64,000 nucleotides of DNA from Pomphorhynchus laevis (lineage: Eukaryota > Acanthocephala > Palaeacanthocephala > Echinorhynchida > Pomphorhynchidae). The position numbers and the translations under genes are program-made. The stretch covers positions 31,071 through 95,070 of the forward strand of contig WNNJ02000280.1 in the NCBI GenBank assembly GCA_012934845.2, read 5' to 3'. The notes beneath the pieces are model-generated. The model searched no databases. It had not been told where the DNA came from and saw only the letters and a program-made list of their open reading frames with translations. This document shows positions 32,884 to 43,700 of the stretch, one piece after another (positions within the stretch are counted from its first letter, which is position 1; every line of letters begins with the position of its first letter).

Positions 32884-32948
32884 TTGTTGTGGTCATGTAC
32901 GCGTGCGCTGGCACGCATTTGCCACGTTAAAATAAATCCTTTTTTTAA
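32884..32948 (+). mobile_element. 65-bp family A LINE tail inserted in family C RT
   Basis: GTTGTGGTCATG, CGTGCGCTGGCACGC, ATTTGCCACGTTAAAATAAA and a T run are the last 65 bases of family A. They lie between LDSIDL and WCISNGLMINATKC of the host LINE, which should be nearly contiguous. This is an extreme 5' truncation. Confidence 0.85.
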
Positions 32949-33899
32949 ATGGTGTATATCCAATGGGCTGATGATAAATGCGACTAAATGTAGACATGCG
33001 GATCGGCTTCCCAGACATTCGTTGCTCTTATAAAATTGGAAACATGCCGATTGATTCTACAGATAAAATCGATGATTTAGGGGTATCTACGCTTAATATG
33101 ATCGATATGAGCGCTCACGTAAATAAAGTTTCGGCAAATTGCCGTCGTACTATTGGCATCATTAGACGATCTTTTGGATAATTAGAGGTATGTAGCTTCA
33201 GAATAATATACAAAACCCTAACCGAATCTCGCATGCTATACGCATCTCCCGCAGCGTATCCACATCCGCGCAAGAACATTGTGGCTTACGAATCAATTCT
33301 CCGGTCGGCTACTCGTCTTGTTTCCGCTGTCAAAGACCTGCCGTTTGACCAGAAGTTAGAAATCTTAGGTGTTTCAACGGTTAGTGAAAGTTTAGCAAAA
33401 TCTGATCTTATGCTGCTAAGGAGGGCAATTTTATCGCCAACTCATCCCCTCAACTTCATGTTTTGCCTACGCAACTCCGAGCAATTACGTGGACATCGAC
33501 TAACGCTCAAACATCGTAGAAAAGTCCATCGACACTATCAGGATATCAGAGATCGAGCAATAAACAGTTGGAACAGGTTCCCGTCATCTGCAATTGAATG
33601 CCGGAACATCTGAGAATTTCGGCGTGCGTTGAACAGTGTATCGGTCTCATAGGAAGTCGAACCTGATTTGAATTTTTTTTGTTTTACTGACATTGTACTT
33701 TTTTACATTGAGGTCCAGCCAAACGAGCCACCGCTCATCGGCTGTTGTATACTAAATAACAATGACTAAGATTTTTAGTTTTAACAAAAATGAGCACATC
33801 TAGTTGTTTGATTTACTGCGCTGTGGAAAACATGATTCTGAAATGGATTTTAAACACTTTGGTTTGCTGCGTCGTGAACTAACTATATATTTTGATTTC

Positions 33900-33965
33900 G
33901 TTGTACATTTTTCATAATTTTGTCCTGAGAATGATAGCAGTTAGCTATCGGAAATTTAGCATTTA
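33900..33965. repeat. Dispersed palindromic-core repeat copy
   Basis: The reverse complement reads AATTTCCGATAGCTAACTGC followed by TATCATTCTCAGGACAAAA. This matches the arms of the MITE at 4461-5370, with GATAGC/GCTATC pairing preserved. Confidence 0.5.
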
Positions 33966-34039
33966 AAAAAATATTAATTTAACTTTCCTTCAAATCATTC
34001 TCTTTCAAATGAAATTCTCTTTTTTTGAACTCTTATCGC

Positions 34040-35051
34040 CACAATCCAAACGCCAACTAAAACTTTGACCGAGCCGTCTCTAATCGCCCAACCTTTAACT
34101 GATGACTTCTTGGTGCAGGCTTTGGCCTCTAACAAACTGCATGACTTTAGTTGGAAGTATGTTCCGGTTGCTCATCGGTGTTGTGTTCGTCCACTCAGAG
34201 TGGATGAGGTGTTGAATGAGGTTATGAAACTCGATCCGTTTACATCTCCGGGACCAGACAATATTGATCCCTTCCTCGTCAAATCCCTAGCGAACGTACT
34301 GAGCAATTATTTAACTATGTTCTTTAGATACAGCTTGGACACATCTTGTATTCCTGACAGTTGGAAGTGTGCAATTGTGGTTCCCATTCCCAAAAAGCTT
34401 CCTGCTAGCTTTTGCACGGACTTTCGGCCCATTAGCCTGACCAGCGTATTCTGCAAACTTTTAGAAAGAATCATTGCTAGTAGAATCAGGGATCATTTGG
34501 ATCGTAATCACATATTGGTTGAATCTCAACATGCTTTCAGGATCGGACGTTCATGCCTTACTAACATACAAACTGCGCGTGAAAAATGGGCTGATGCTGT
34601 AGGGGGCTGCGTTTCAGGTTCATACAGTATTCCTAGATTTTTCGAAAGCTTTTGATAGGGTACCACACAACGGCATAGTGTCTTTACTGTATCACTATGG
34701 ACTCCATTCATATATTTGTGATTCGGTCAGGCAATTTCTATCGAATAGGTCTTTCCGAGTATGTATGGGGGTATGTTTTCTTATTCGGTGAATGTTAATT
34801 CTGGTGTACCGTAGGGATTAGTCCCTGGCCCACTGCTCTTTATAATCTTCATTAATGATTTGCTATTCCGCTTATCATGCTCTCATCAAGCTTTTGCAGA
34901 CGATCTAAAGATTTGGTCGATCATTAGAAGTCCTGCTGATCGAATATCGTTACAAAATAATCTAAACTCTCTGATCAGGTGGTGCGATTCTACCGGATTA
35001 CGGTTGAATGTTGATAAATGCGTCCTCATGCAACTAGGTCGCCCGTATTAA
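34040..35051 (+). mobile_element. Family C LINE, first part (split by a family A insertion)
   Basis: A 196-codon frame at 34065-34655 holds the start of the RT: MKLDPFTSPGPDNIDPFLVK, FRPISLTSVFCKLLERIIAS and ESQHAFRIGRSCLTNI. After a frame change come FLDFSKAFDRVPHNG (A), NSGVP-GLVPGPLLFIIFIND (B) and QAFADDLKIWSIIRSPADR (C), ending LRLNVDKCVLMQLGRPY at 35050. The same protein continues at 39063 beyond the inserted LINE. The endonuclease is missing. Confidence 0.8.
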
Positions 35052-38000
35052 ACTCTAAAACAAGATTTATTTTAACGTGGCAAATGCGTACCAGCGCACG
35101 CTCACATGAGCACAACAAAACAAAAATGTAAATCATGTGTCGATATGGTGTGAACGGAGGAGGTATTTAAAGGTGATAACGGAGGAAGCGCGGCAGACGT
35201 CGAGAGGGAGTTGATTCCAGGCGAGTGAGGCGGCGACGAGGAAGGATCGGAGACCATAGTTGTTGAAGTAATTAGGAAAGTGGAGTAAGAGGGTATGACA
35301 GAAACGAAGCGATATCGAGGTGGGGCGAGTATCGTCTAAGAAAAAAAGGTTGATGAACGATGGGGAGCCGACAGCGATGAGACGAAAGATAACGAGAAGA
35401 AGGCGGAGTTTGATGCGGATGTGGATGGTGGGCCAGGAGAGTTAGGCAAAATATGTGGATGTGTGGTCGAAGCGACGGAGACGAAAGAGCACTTGAACGG
35501 CGGTGTTGATTATTCGTTGTAGGGGTAGGATGATGGATTTTGGAGAATTGGCGAAAAGGCTAGGCAGTAATCGATTTTAGGGAAAAAAGCGATGAAAGAA
35601 GATACATGTAAGAACGGAAGTCGATAAGTTGTCGGATACGGCTGATGTCACGGAGAATTAAGTTAGACGAGCGGACCTTGTCACGGACGAAGGGTTTAAG
35701 GGAAAAGTGATCATCGAAATAGAATCCTAAGAAAGTGAGATTGTGTACTATGGGGATGATCGATGAGGCAAAAGATACAGTGGGATGAGATATGTTTGGT
35801 TTACGGGGAAGGGTCCACATTATTGTAGACTTGTCGAAGTTTAGAACGAGATGAAGATTGGAGATACGTTCGTAGATAGAAGAAAGACAGTTGGATTCAG
35901 AAATGCCGATATCGTGTATGCGTTGTGCGGGTGCATGAGCATAGATAATGCTGTCATCGGCATATTGCATGACGTTAAAGGAAAAGTGATTGATAAACGG
36001 AGAGAGATCGCCAGGCAGAAGAGAGAAAAGCAGGGGACCTAGGACTCCTTGTGGGACCCCGCGGAGAATATAGAGGATGGGAGGATGATGAATTAGAACA
36101 GACGCGAAAGGAACGGTCGGATAGATATGAGGCAAACCGTGCTACCGAGGAGGAAGAAAAGCCGTAATCATAACAAAGGTGAGAAAGGAAAATGTAGTGG
36201 TCGGCAATGTCGAAGGCGAAGGAGAGGTCGAAGGAGATGAGAATACTATATAGAGCTTTGTCTCGAGAAATGAGTAAGTCGTTGTAAACTTTCATGCAGG
36301 CGATTTCTGTGAAGTGATTAGAACAGAAAGCGGATTGCAAAGAAGGGTACAGACTAGATAAAGAGATATAAAAATTGATCTGAATTAAGATAAGGCGCTC
36401 TAAGAGCTTGAAAAGAGTAGGGAAAAGTGAAATGAGGCGATAGCTAAAAAACGTGGGGGTGGGGCGAGTGATTGTTTCTTAACTAGGGGATGACAATGGC
36501 GAATTTCTAGTGTGAAGGAAAGATACGACTGCGGATGGACGAGTTAAACAAGGTTGTGAGAAAATGGGATATCGATGATCATATGGATTTAAGTATGTGG
36601 GTAGGCAGGGAATTGGCAGGTTATGTTTTGCTGGCAAGGACATGAGAACAGATGAGCCTTTGGAAGGTGAATCATGGAGAAGATGAAAGTGTTCTGGAAG
36701 GATGAGGCTTGGCGGGGCAGAGTGGGATAGGATGGAATCTAAAGAAATGACGAATAATCATGGGGATTGATGTTGCACAGCAGAGAGGAGCGAGCAAGGA
36801 TTGAGTTAAAAGTATGCCATAGAGTCTTAGAGTTGAATGAAGTGATGATTTATGCCGCCAGAAGGAGTTGCATTTGGTACGTAGTAGGTGAAGATGAGAC
36901 CGGCTAAGAGCAAGATAGGAATTTCGGAAAGACGGAGTGATCGAGCGGAAATCACGTCTGAGAGAGCGGTGATACACTTGAGAAGCATGACGGATCCGAC
37001 GCTTTTTGAGTAGAATCTGGATTTCAAACCATGGGGCACGATGCAAGCGACGGTGTCGGTGAGGCTTGAAGGGTAAAATAAGATCGAGAATAGATGTGAG
37101 TTCAGCTTCGAAAAGAAAGGCGAGATCGTGAAGAGAGAAATATGTTATTCTTTGGATAGGATAGAGACGATTTGAGTAAGGCAGAGCGGAGAAGGGAGAG
37201 GTCAAGATTTCTCCAAGAGCGACGTAGGATTGTAGGTGTGTGAGGAGGGGTGTGGTTGTGAGTGAGATCAAGGGTGACGAGAAAGTGATCGGATAGACCA
37301 GGATCGAAAATGGACAGTGAGGTGTAGGCAGCAAAATGATTGAGACAGCGATGATGTCGAGTGCCCCACCAAGGATATGTGTGGGGGCACTGGATATCGG
37401 TTTGTAGTATAGTTGGATAGAATGTTGATGAACTGGATGAACTCGGTAGAAGCGGAGCGGTCGAGGCGAATGTTTAAGTCGCTAAGAAGGATTGAAGGGA
37501 TTGAGGACAGAGAACAGTGAGACAGAAGGTCAGCGAGTTCGGTAAAAAATAAGGATGTAGGAGCTGATGAACCAGGACGGTATACAATAACGAGATCTAG
37601 AGTGATCGGGTTAGAAGAAGGACAAGTGAGCAGTTCAAAAGAGCAAGGACTGAAATAGGGAGTGATTTTGAGAAGAGACGCGGGGTGACGGGCGAATGCG
37701 ACAATGCCGCCATGATTAGAAAATTTAGAAGGGGATTTCCTGAGGGGGCGAGCGGATGCGACTAGTGAGCAACCGGCAGAGAGCAACCGGCGGATGGATA
37801 GTTCGTCAGAATCGGAGTGCCAGGATTCGGTTATGCAGAAGAGATCGATGGATTGCTTGGTGAATAGGTTGAGGATGATATCGGATTTATTGAGAATAGA
37901 TCTAATGTTGAGGAGGCCGAGGCGTAAACCGTGTGTGCTTTTGATAGGGGCTAATGGAGAAGACACATTGGGGAGATGGAGCGCCATCGAATTTTTAGGC

Positions 38001-39062
38001 GGGTGTGGACAACTTGAAAATTTCCGTCGATGTTTCGGATGGAGCGAGATGTTTCGCCGTTTTCCTTGCGACTTCGTTTTTTGATGCGGGCAGATGAGAG
38101 TTGAGCGGTTTCGGAGGGGGTGCGATCGTAGAAAATGCGAGTGGCTGAAGAGGACATGAGTTTGAATCGTTGGGAGAGGACATAAGACGCGTGAGAGCAA
38201 TGCTTGAAAACAATTTTTAGGAGAGGAGGCTGGGAAGGATTAGATTAAGAAGATTTTTTTATGCGGATGAACGCGACAGGAGATATGCTGTTGAAAAAGG
38301 CTGGTTTATCCGCAGGAACAAGAGACGAGAGGATGGATTTAAATGCGGAAACATCGTGGTCGGGACGTGTTTGTGGAGATAAAGAGGTGGAAGGAGTGAT
38401 ATTAGTGACGATGACGCAACGATCACGAGAAGGAAAGCGTTTCCGTAAAGGAGGACGAGTAACGTGAGCTAGTGAGATTACGATAGGAAAGCTGGAAGTT
38501 GAGGATATCAAGAGAGTAGGTTTGACAGCGGAAGACAAAGAGGATTTGTATAATATAGAGGGTGGTGAGCGATATGATGAAAGGTTATGAGTGGAAGGAT
38601 TGTGGAGGTTGGTGGAGGTGATTTTGATTGAGGGATGTAGGTTATTGAGAAACGAGACAGAAGGGAAGAGACTGGGGTGTCGAGAAGTGGATACGTGGAA
38701 TTAGAAATGCATGTGATAACAGGATTAGTGGGTTGACAAAGGATATCAGTAACGACTGTGGTGGTTTGAGTGGATACGTTGGAGGTTGATATGTTCTTAT
38801 GGGAGATGTCGCGTATGAGTTTGTTGTCACAAAAGCCGTATAGGAAGTCTTCTTTAGACTTACTGCTGTCGCATGTGATTGTAGTCCAGACGCTGCAGTC
38901 GTGTGTCGAGCACTGTACTTGTAGTTTATCACAGTTGGTGTCGGTCGTAGCTGTCTTCTTACGTCCTCCCATCGACGTCCTTGTGTGTTAGAGCTGTTAA
39001 ATTTGCTGGATTGATCTGGAACTGTATTGATCTGGAACTGGATTGATTGTGTGTTTAAGGTC
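35052..39062 (-). mobile_element. Family A LINE, near-full-length, inserted in a family C LINE
   Basis: Read from 39062 down: a 5' UTR with short GATCTGGAACTG-type repeats, then ORF1 from 38972 (MGGRKKTATTDTNCDKLQ, then LYGFCDNKLI). The ORF1 body is at 38245-38538 (RKRFPSRDRCVIVTNIT). The endonuclease lies at 37268-38000 in a 310-residue frame (LNIRSILNKSDIILNLF, LFCITESWHSDSDE, LVIVYRPGSSAPTSLFF, LLSDLNIRLDRS). The RT core is at 35560-36340 (ISFDLSFAFDIADH, GVPQG, MQYADDSIIYAHAP). The C-terminal domain and tail extend to 35052. There are several breaks, but fewer than in the 22520 copy. Its clean placement between two parts of one family C protein dates it after that copy. Confidence 0.88.
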
Positions 39063-39815
39063 TTATTTTTTGTCTAAGGTACTATATTGGAGATATTGTC
39101 TTAAAGAAAGTGTCTCATCATAAGGATTTAGGGATTATTGTCCATCGGTCCTTGAAAGCAAAGTTGAAAACCGACTTCTTTCTAGATAAAGCTACTAGAG
39201 GGTTATATTATAGTAAAAATTCATTCCTAAGGTTAAGCTGTCATATGTTCAAGAGGTTATTTATTTCCCTCGTCAGGCCACACTTGGTGTACTGCATTCA
39301 GGCTTGCTTCCCTGTCACTAAGCAAGAACTATTACACCTGGAGTCTATTCTTAAGCGCGGATCGAGGCTCTGTATTGGCTTAAGTGGTATTGACTATTAT
39401 GTACGTCTAAGTCATATTGGGATGTTGTCGGTACGTGAGAGGTTCTTATCCTTGGAAATGCTATGTCTATGGCATATGTCGAATGATGCGGTGGGTAATC
39501 CCACCGATGTAATCACTAGGCGGGTAGGTCAGTTGCGGGAACATAGCAGAGTCTTGTATAAATTTGGATTTGGCAGATTACTAAAAGTGTATAGACTCTT
39601 GAGGAGAGGAATAAACATGTGGAATTCGTTGCCTGAGGAAGTCGTTGCAGCCCCAGTTTGAGAACTTTTAAATCACGATGATACAAATGGATACGTGAAC
39701 AATGCCGCTATTCAACACTACCACTGGCATACCCTAATTAGCTACGTTGACTGACTATTTGCTTTTCTTCTTTTTTGGACTCTGCCTGAATAGCCTTTTG
39801 GCTTTGGTATGTATT
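39063..39815 (+). mobile_element. Family C LINE, second part after the insertion
   Basis: The 183-codon frame at 39110-39661 continues the copy left at 35051: HHKDLGIIVHRSLKAKLKTD, FISLVRPHLVYCIQACFPVT, YYVRLSHIGMLSVRERFLSL and GINMWNSLPEEVVAAP. The 3' UTR ends with the stem-loop AGCC-TTTT-GGCT (39792-39803) and a TTGGAATAATATAA tail. Taken with 34040-35051 it gives a nearly full RT protein. Confidence 0.82.
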
Positions 39816-39829
39816 GGAATAATATAAAA

Positions 39830-40195
39830 ATTATCCCGTATAGCAAAGCTTTGAAGTTTAATAAAGCAGAAATATAGTTCACGTACAAATTGAACATAAT
39901 CAGTCCCAAAATCGACCCTTAGGGCACTCCTGTATGCATTCGAAACCATTCAGACATAACGCTATTAACTCGAACAAAACAAATTTTGCCGTTTAGGTAT
40001 GATACAATCCAATTGATAATCAGAGGATCAAAACGATGATTTTGAGTTATTTTGTCGATGAGGATGTGATGATTAATTGTGTCGAACGCACTCGATAAAT
40101 CTACAAAAATTACATCCGTATTAACACCAATATTTGAAGCTCTCATCCAATCATATCGGGCAATAAATAAATTTGAATATGATGATCTATGCAAT
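39830..40195 (-). mobile_element. CR1-like LINE RT fragment
   Basis: The minus strand encodes NTDVIFVDLSSAFDTINHHI (motif A), WIVSYLNGKICFVRV and MHTGVP (motif B start), then decays. It is sandwiched between two other LINE ends. Confidence 0.65.
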
Positions 40196-40214
40196 CGGAA
40201 TCCATGTTGCGCAA

Positions 40215-40620
40215 CATGCGAGATGTCTATTTATTTATTTTCACACAAGTTATTAGCCGCAAATGGCTATTTGACTGTTCACAGAAAAGAAAATCAATGA
40301 CTTAAATAACTTGAAGCGTCTACACCAGTATTTGATAGCCAATGACGAATCTTTTGCTTGGAGATGCAGTATCTGGAAGCACATGCAATTTCTTTATGCG
40401 GTACATTCCATAAATTAAAGGATCCATGTGAAAGTCGCACAACGCTTGTAGATTTCTAATATTCTAGGCAAGTGTCTGCGTTGAGATATCGAATATGAAG
40501 TCCTCTTATTCTAAGCGATATTGACATTGCATTTCTCAAAGCTGCTGCAACACCCTTTTCCCTGTGATTTTCGGCAAAAAGTATGTTGATTGCTCGAGGG
40601 TAATTAACCATTCATTTTGG
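40215..40620 (-). mobile_element. Family C LINE 3' end
   Basis: The minus strand has the C-terminal domain (AAALRNAMSISLRIRGL, RLSHGSFNLWNVPHKEIA). Its tail is AGCC-ATTTGC-GGCT (40255-40268), ACTTGTGTGAAAATAAATAA. The frames are broken. Confidence 0.65.
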
Positions 40621-40739
40621 CATTTGCATGTTCTTTTTATATACTTCCACTTATGTTGTATAGAAAATTCGCTTTACACTGGTGGATCTGACTTTGTTTG
40701 TTTTGTAAAATTGCACACAAGTGCCGGTCCTTCCAATAG

Positions 40740-43700
40740 TCAAGTAGGCATAGAGTAACTGTTTTCCGATTTGCGTTGATATTTAAGCAGACGTTCATGT
40801 GGAGTCTGATCGGTGGCGGTGCACGATAGTGATCGTATTGAATGTAGAGCCACGTCGATTACTGTTTTCCAATACTTTTCCTCGAGATTACGAGATTTCA
40901 ATGCTAGCTTTATCGTTTTCCAAATTTCTATGTTGATCCTTTCGCATTGTCCATTGCCCATAGGGTGGTACGGAATACTGTGAGAAATAATTGTTCCATT
41001 TTGCCAGAGGAAGTCTTGTACATCACGGGACATAAACTGCTTTCCTCGATCGCTATGCATAGCTTCTGGTGCACCAAATATCACAAATAGACATTGAAGG
41101 CATTGTACTACTGTTGTGGAAGACATGTATCGGCACGGGAATACGAAGGGAAAACGAGAGTATTCATCCACTAATACCAGGAGATATTTGTAACCGTCCA
41201 CAGAAGGTTTGGGACCAACAAAATCCATTGCTAGCCTTTGAAAGGGCTATATGGCGAAAACTAGAGTTGCTTGCGGGGGTCTATAGAATACAGGTTTTAA
41301 TTTAGCGCATACTGCACAAGTGGAGCAAACACGACGAACACCTTCAATTGAGAAGGGAAAGTTTTTTTGTCGAATGAAGTGTTATAGCCTCGACACACCA
41401 GGGTGACACAAAGTATTATGGAGATGTTTCAGAGTTCTATCGTTGTTTATAGAACAAATCCTAGAGAATGTGTCAGCCACCACATTCAAATGTCCAGGTC
41501 TATATTTTATCCTGTATGAGTAGTTTGTTAGTTCGAGGTTCCACCGTAATAATTTTTAATTCTTGATCTGATTCTTGGAATGCTGGTTAAATATGAACAA
41601 TACAGCCTGCTGATCTGTCAAGATTACAAAGGGTTTAATCATCAAGAATTTACGCCACTTTCTAACGGCTTCAACAATCACAGCAGCTTCTCTTTCGACA
41701 GTCGAATGGTTTTTCTCACATTTAGATAGTTATCTTGAGAAGAATGCCACTGATTTGTTTTCTTGTGATAGCACAGCTGCGATGGCGTCTCGAGAAGCAT
41801 CCGCATACACACAGAATGGTATATTTTCATTGATAGTGACTAGAGAGGCGTTACCGATCTTGTTCCTATGATTTTGAAGCATTGAAGTTGCTCTTAATTC
41901 AACGGAAATTCTTTACAGTTTAACAGTTGCCTTATTTTGGCCGAATAGTTTTGAATCCCCTGACTATAGTAACTGAACAGCCCCAGCACTCTTCAATGAA
42001 AACAAATCTTTTGGTTTTGGCATATTATTTAACGACGCTAATCGTTCAGGATAAGGACGAATCGTACCATCTGCGATTAGATGCCTAAGAAATGTGAGAC
42101 TGTTTTGCCCATATAAGCATTTTAAATTGTTTAACTTCATTCCGTACTTTCCCGTAATCGATTGAAAAGCCCTCAAATTCCGATCTAGTTCGTTCAAAGT
42201 AGTACCAGCTACCACAACATCGTCGATATAGACAAACGTATTCTTCAGCTTGTTCAAAAAGGATTTATTTTAACGTGGCAAATGCGTGCCAGCGCACGCT
42301 TACATGACCACAACAAAAGAAAAATGTAAATCATGTGTCGAGAAGGTGTGAACGGAGGAGGTGTTTGAATGTGATAAAGGAGGGAGCGAGGCAGACGTCG
42401 AGAGGGAGTTGATTCCAGGCAAGTGAGGCGGCGACGAGGAAGGATCGGAGACCGTAGTTGTTGGAGTAATTGGGAACGTGGAGTAAGAGGGTATGACGGG
42501 AACGCAGCGATAGCGAGGTGGAGCAAGTGTCCTCTAAGAAAGGAAGGTTGATGAACGATGGTGAGCCGACAGCGATGAGACGAAAAGTTACGAGAAGAAG
42601 ACGGAGTTTGATGCGGATGTGGACGGTGGGCAAGGAGAGTTGGGCAAGATATGTGGATGTGTGGTCGAAGCAACAGAGACGAAAGAGCACTTGAACGGCG
42701 GAGTTGATTATGCGTTGTATGGGTAGGATGATGGATTGTAGAGAATTGTAAAAAAGGCTAAGGCAGTAATCGATTTTAGGGAAAAAAGGCGATGAAAGAA
42801 GATACATACAAAAACGGAAGTCGATAAGTTGGCGGATACGGCGAATGTCACGGTGAATTAAGTTAGACGAGCGGACCTTGTCACAAACGAAGGGTTTAAG
42901 GGAAAGGTGATCATCGAAATGGAAGTTTAAGAAAGTGAGATTGTGTACAACGGAGATGATCGATGAGGCAAAAGATACAGTGGGAGGAGATATGTTTAGT
43001 TTACGGGGGAGGATCCACATTATTTTGGACTTTTCGGGGTTTAGAACGAGATGGAGATTGGAGAGACGTTTGTAGATAGAAGAAAGACAGTTGGAGGCAG
43101 AAATGCCGATATCGTGTATGCGATGTGCGGGTGCATGAGCATAGGTTAGAATGTCATCGGCGATATTGCATGACGTTAAAGGAGTAAGGTTTGATAAACG
43201 GAGAGAGATCGCCAAGCAGAAGAGAGAAAAGCAGGGGACCTAGGACTGAACCTTGTGGGACCCGCAGAAAATAGGAATGGGATAGGAGAGGATGATGAAT
43301 TAGAACAGAGGCGAAAGGAATTGTCGGATAGATATGAGGCAGACCATGCTGCGGAGGAAGAAGAAAAGCCTTAATCATAACGAAGGCGATAAAGGAGGAC
43401 GGAGTGGTCGACAATGTCGAAGGCGGAGGAGAGGTCGAGGGAGATGAGAACACTATATAGAGCCTTGTCTCGTGAAATGCGTAAGTCGTTGTAAACTTTC
43501 ATGCAGGCGACTTCTGTGGTGTAGAGCGGAAAGCGGTTTGCAAAGGAGGGTACATATTGGATGACGAGAGATAAGCGTTGATCTGTATTAAGATGATGCG
43601 TTCTAAGAGCTTAGAAAGAGTAGGGAGTAGTGAAATTGGGCGATAGCTAGAAGGAAGGGAGGGGTCGTGCGATTGTTTCTTAATAAGGGGACGAACGATT

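Larger units (their letters stand above)
30010..33770 (+). mobile_element. Family C LINE, near-complete, with two insertions
   Basis: The ORF1 C-terminal domain is at 30330-30640 (RPLKVILATPDM, LKQAKSELSNRVANGESNLT, NFRVVRRRT), paralleling the minus-strand copy at 48620-48910. ORF2 starts near 30700 (FRVLYSNVLSLKNQINEVL). The APE endonuclease follows at 31140-31900 (GVFYRPPP, VILSGDFNMPRIDWIDY, SSDHSTISIEF). The RT lies at 32200-33180 with motif A VIFIDLSKAFDGVIP, motif B TGVPQGSAISPTLFNIYVND and motif C FTYADDLKVWRR. The C-terminal domain runs to about 33610 and the tail to 33770 (AGCC/GGCT stem). It is interrupted by a minisatellite (30826-31086) and a 65-bp family A tail (32884-32948), and has other frame breaks. 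Confidence 0.8.
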
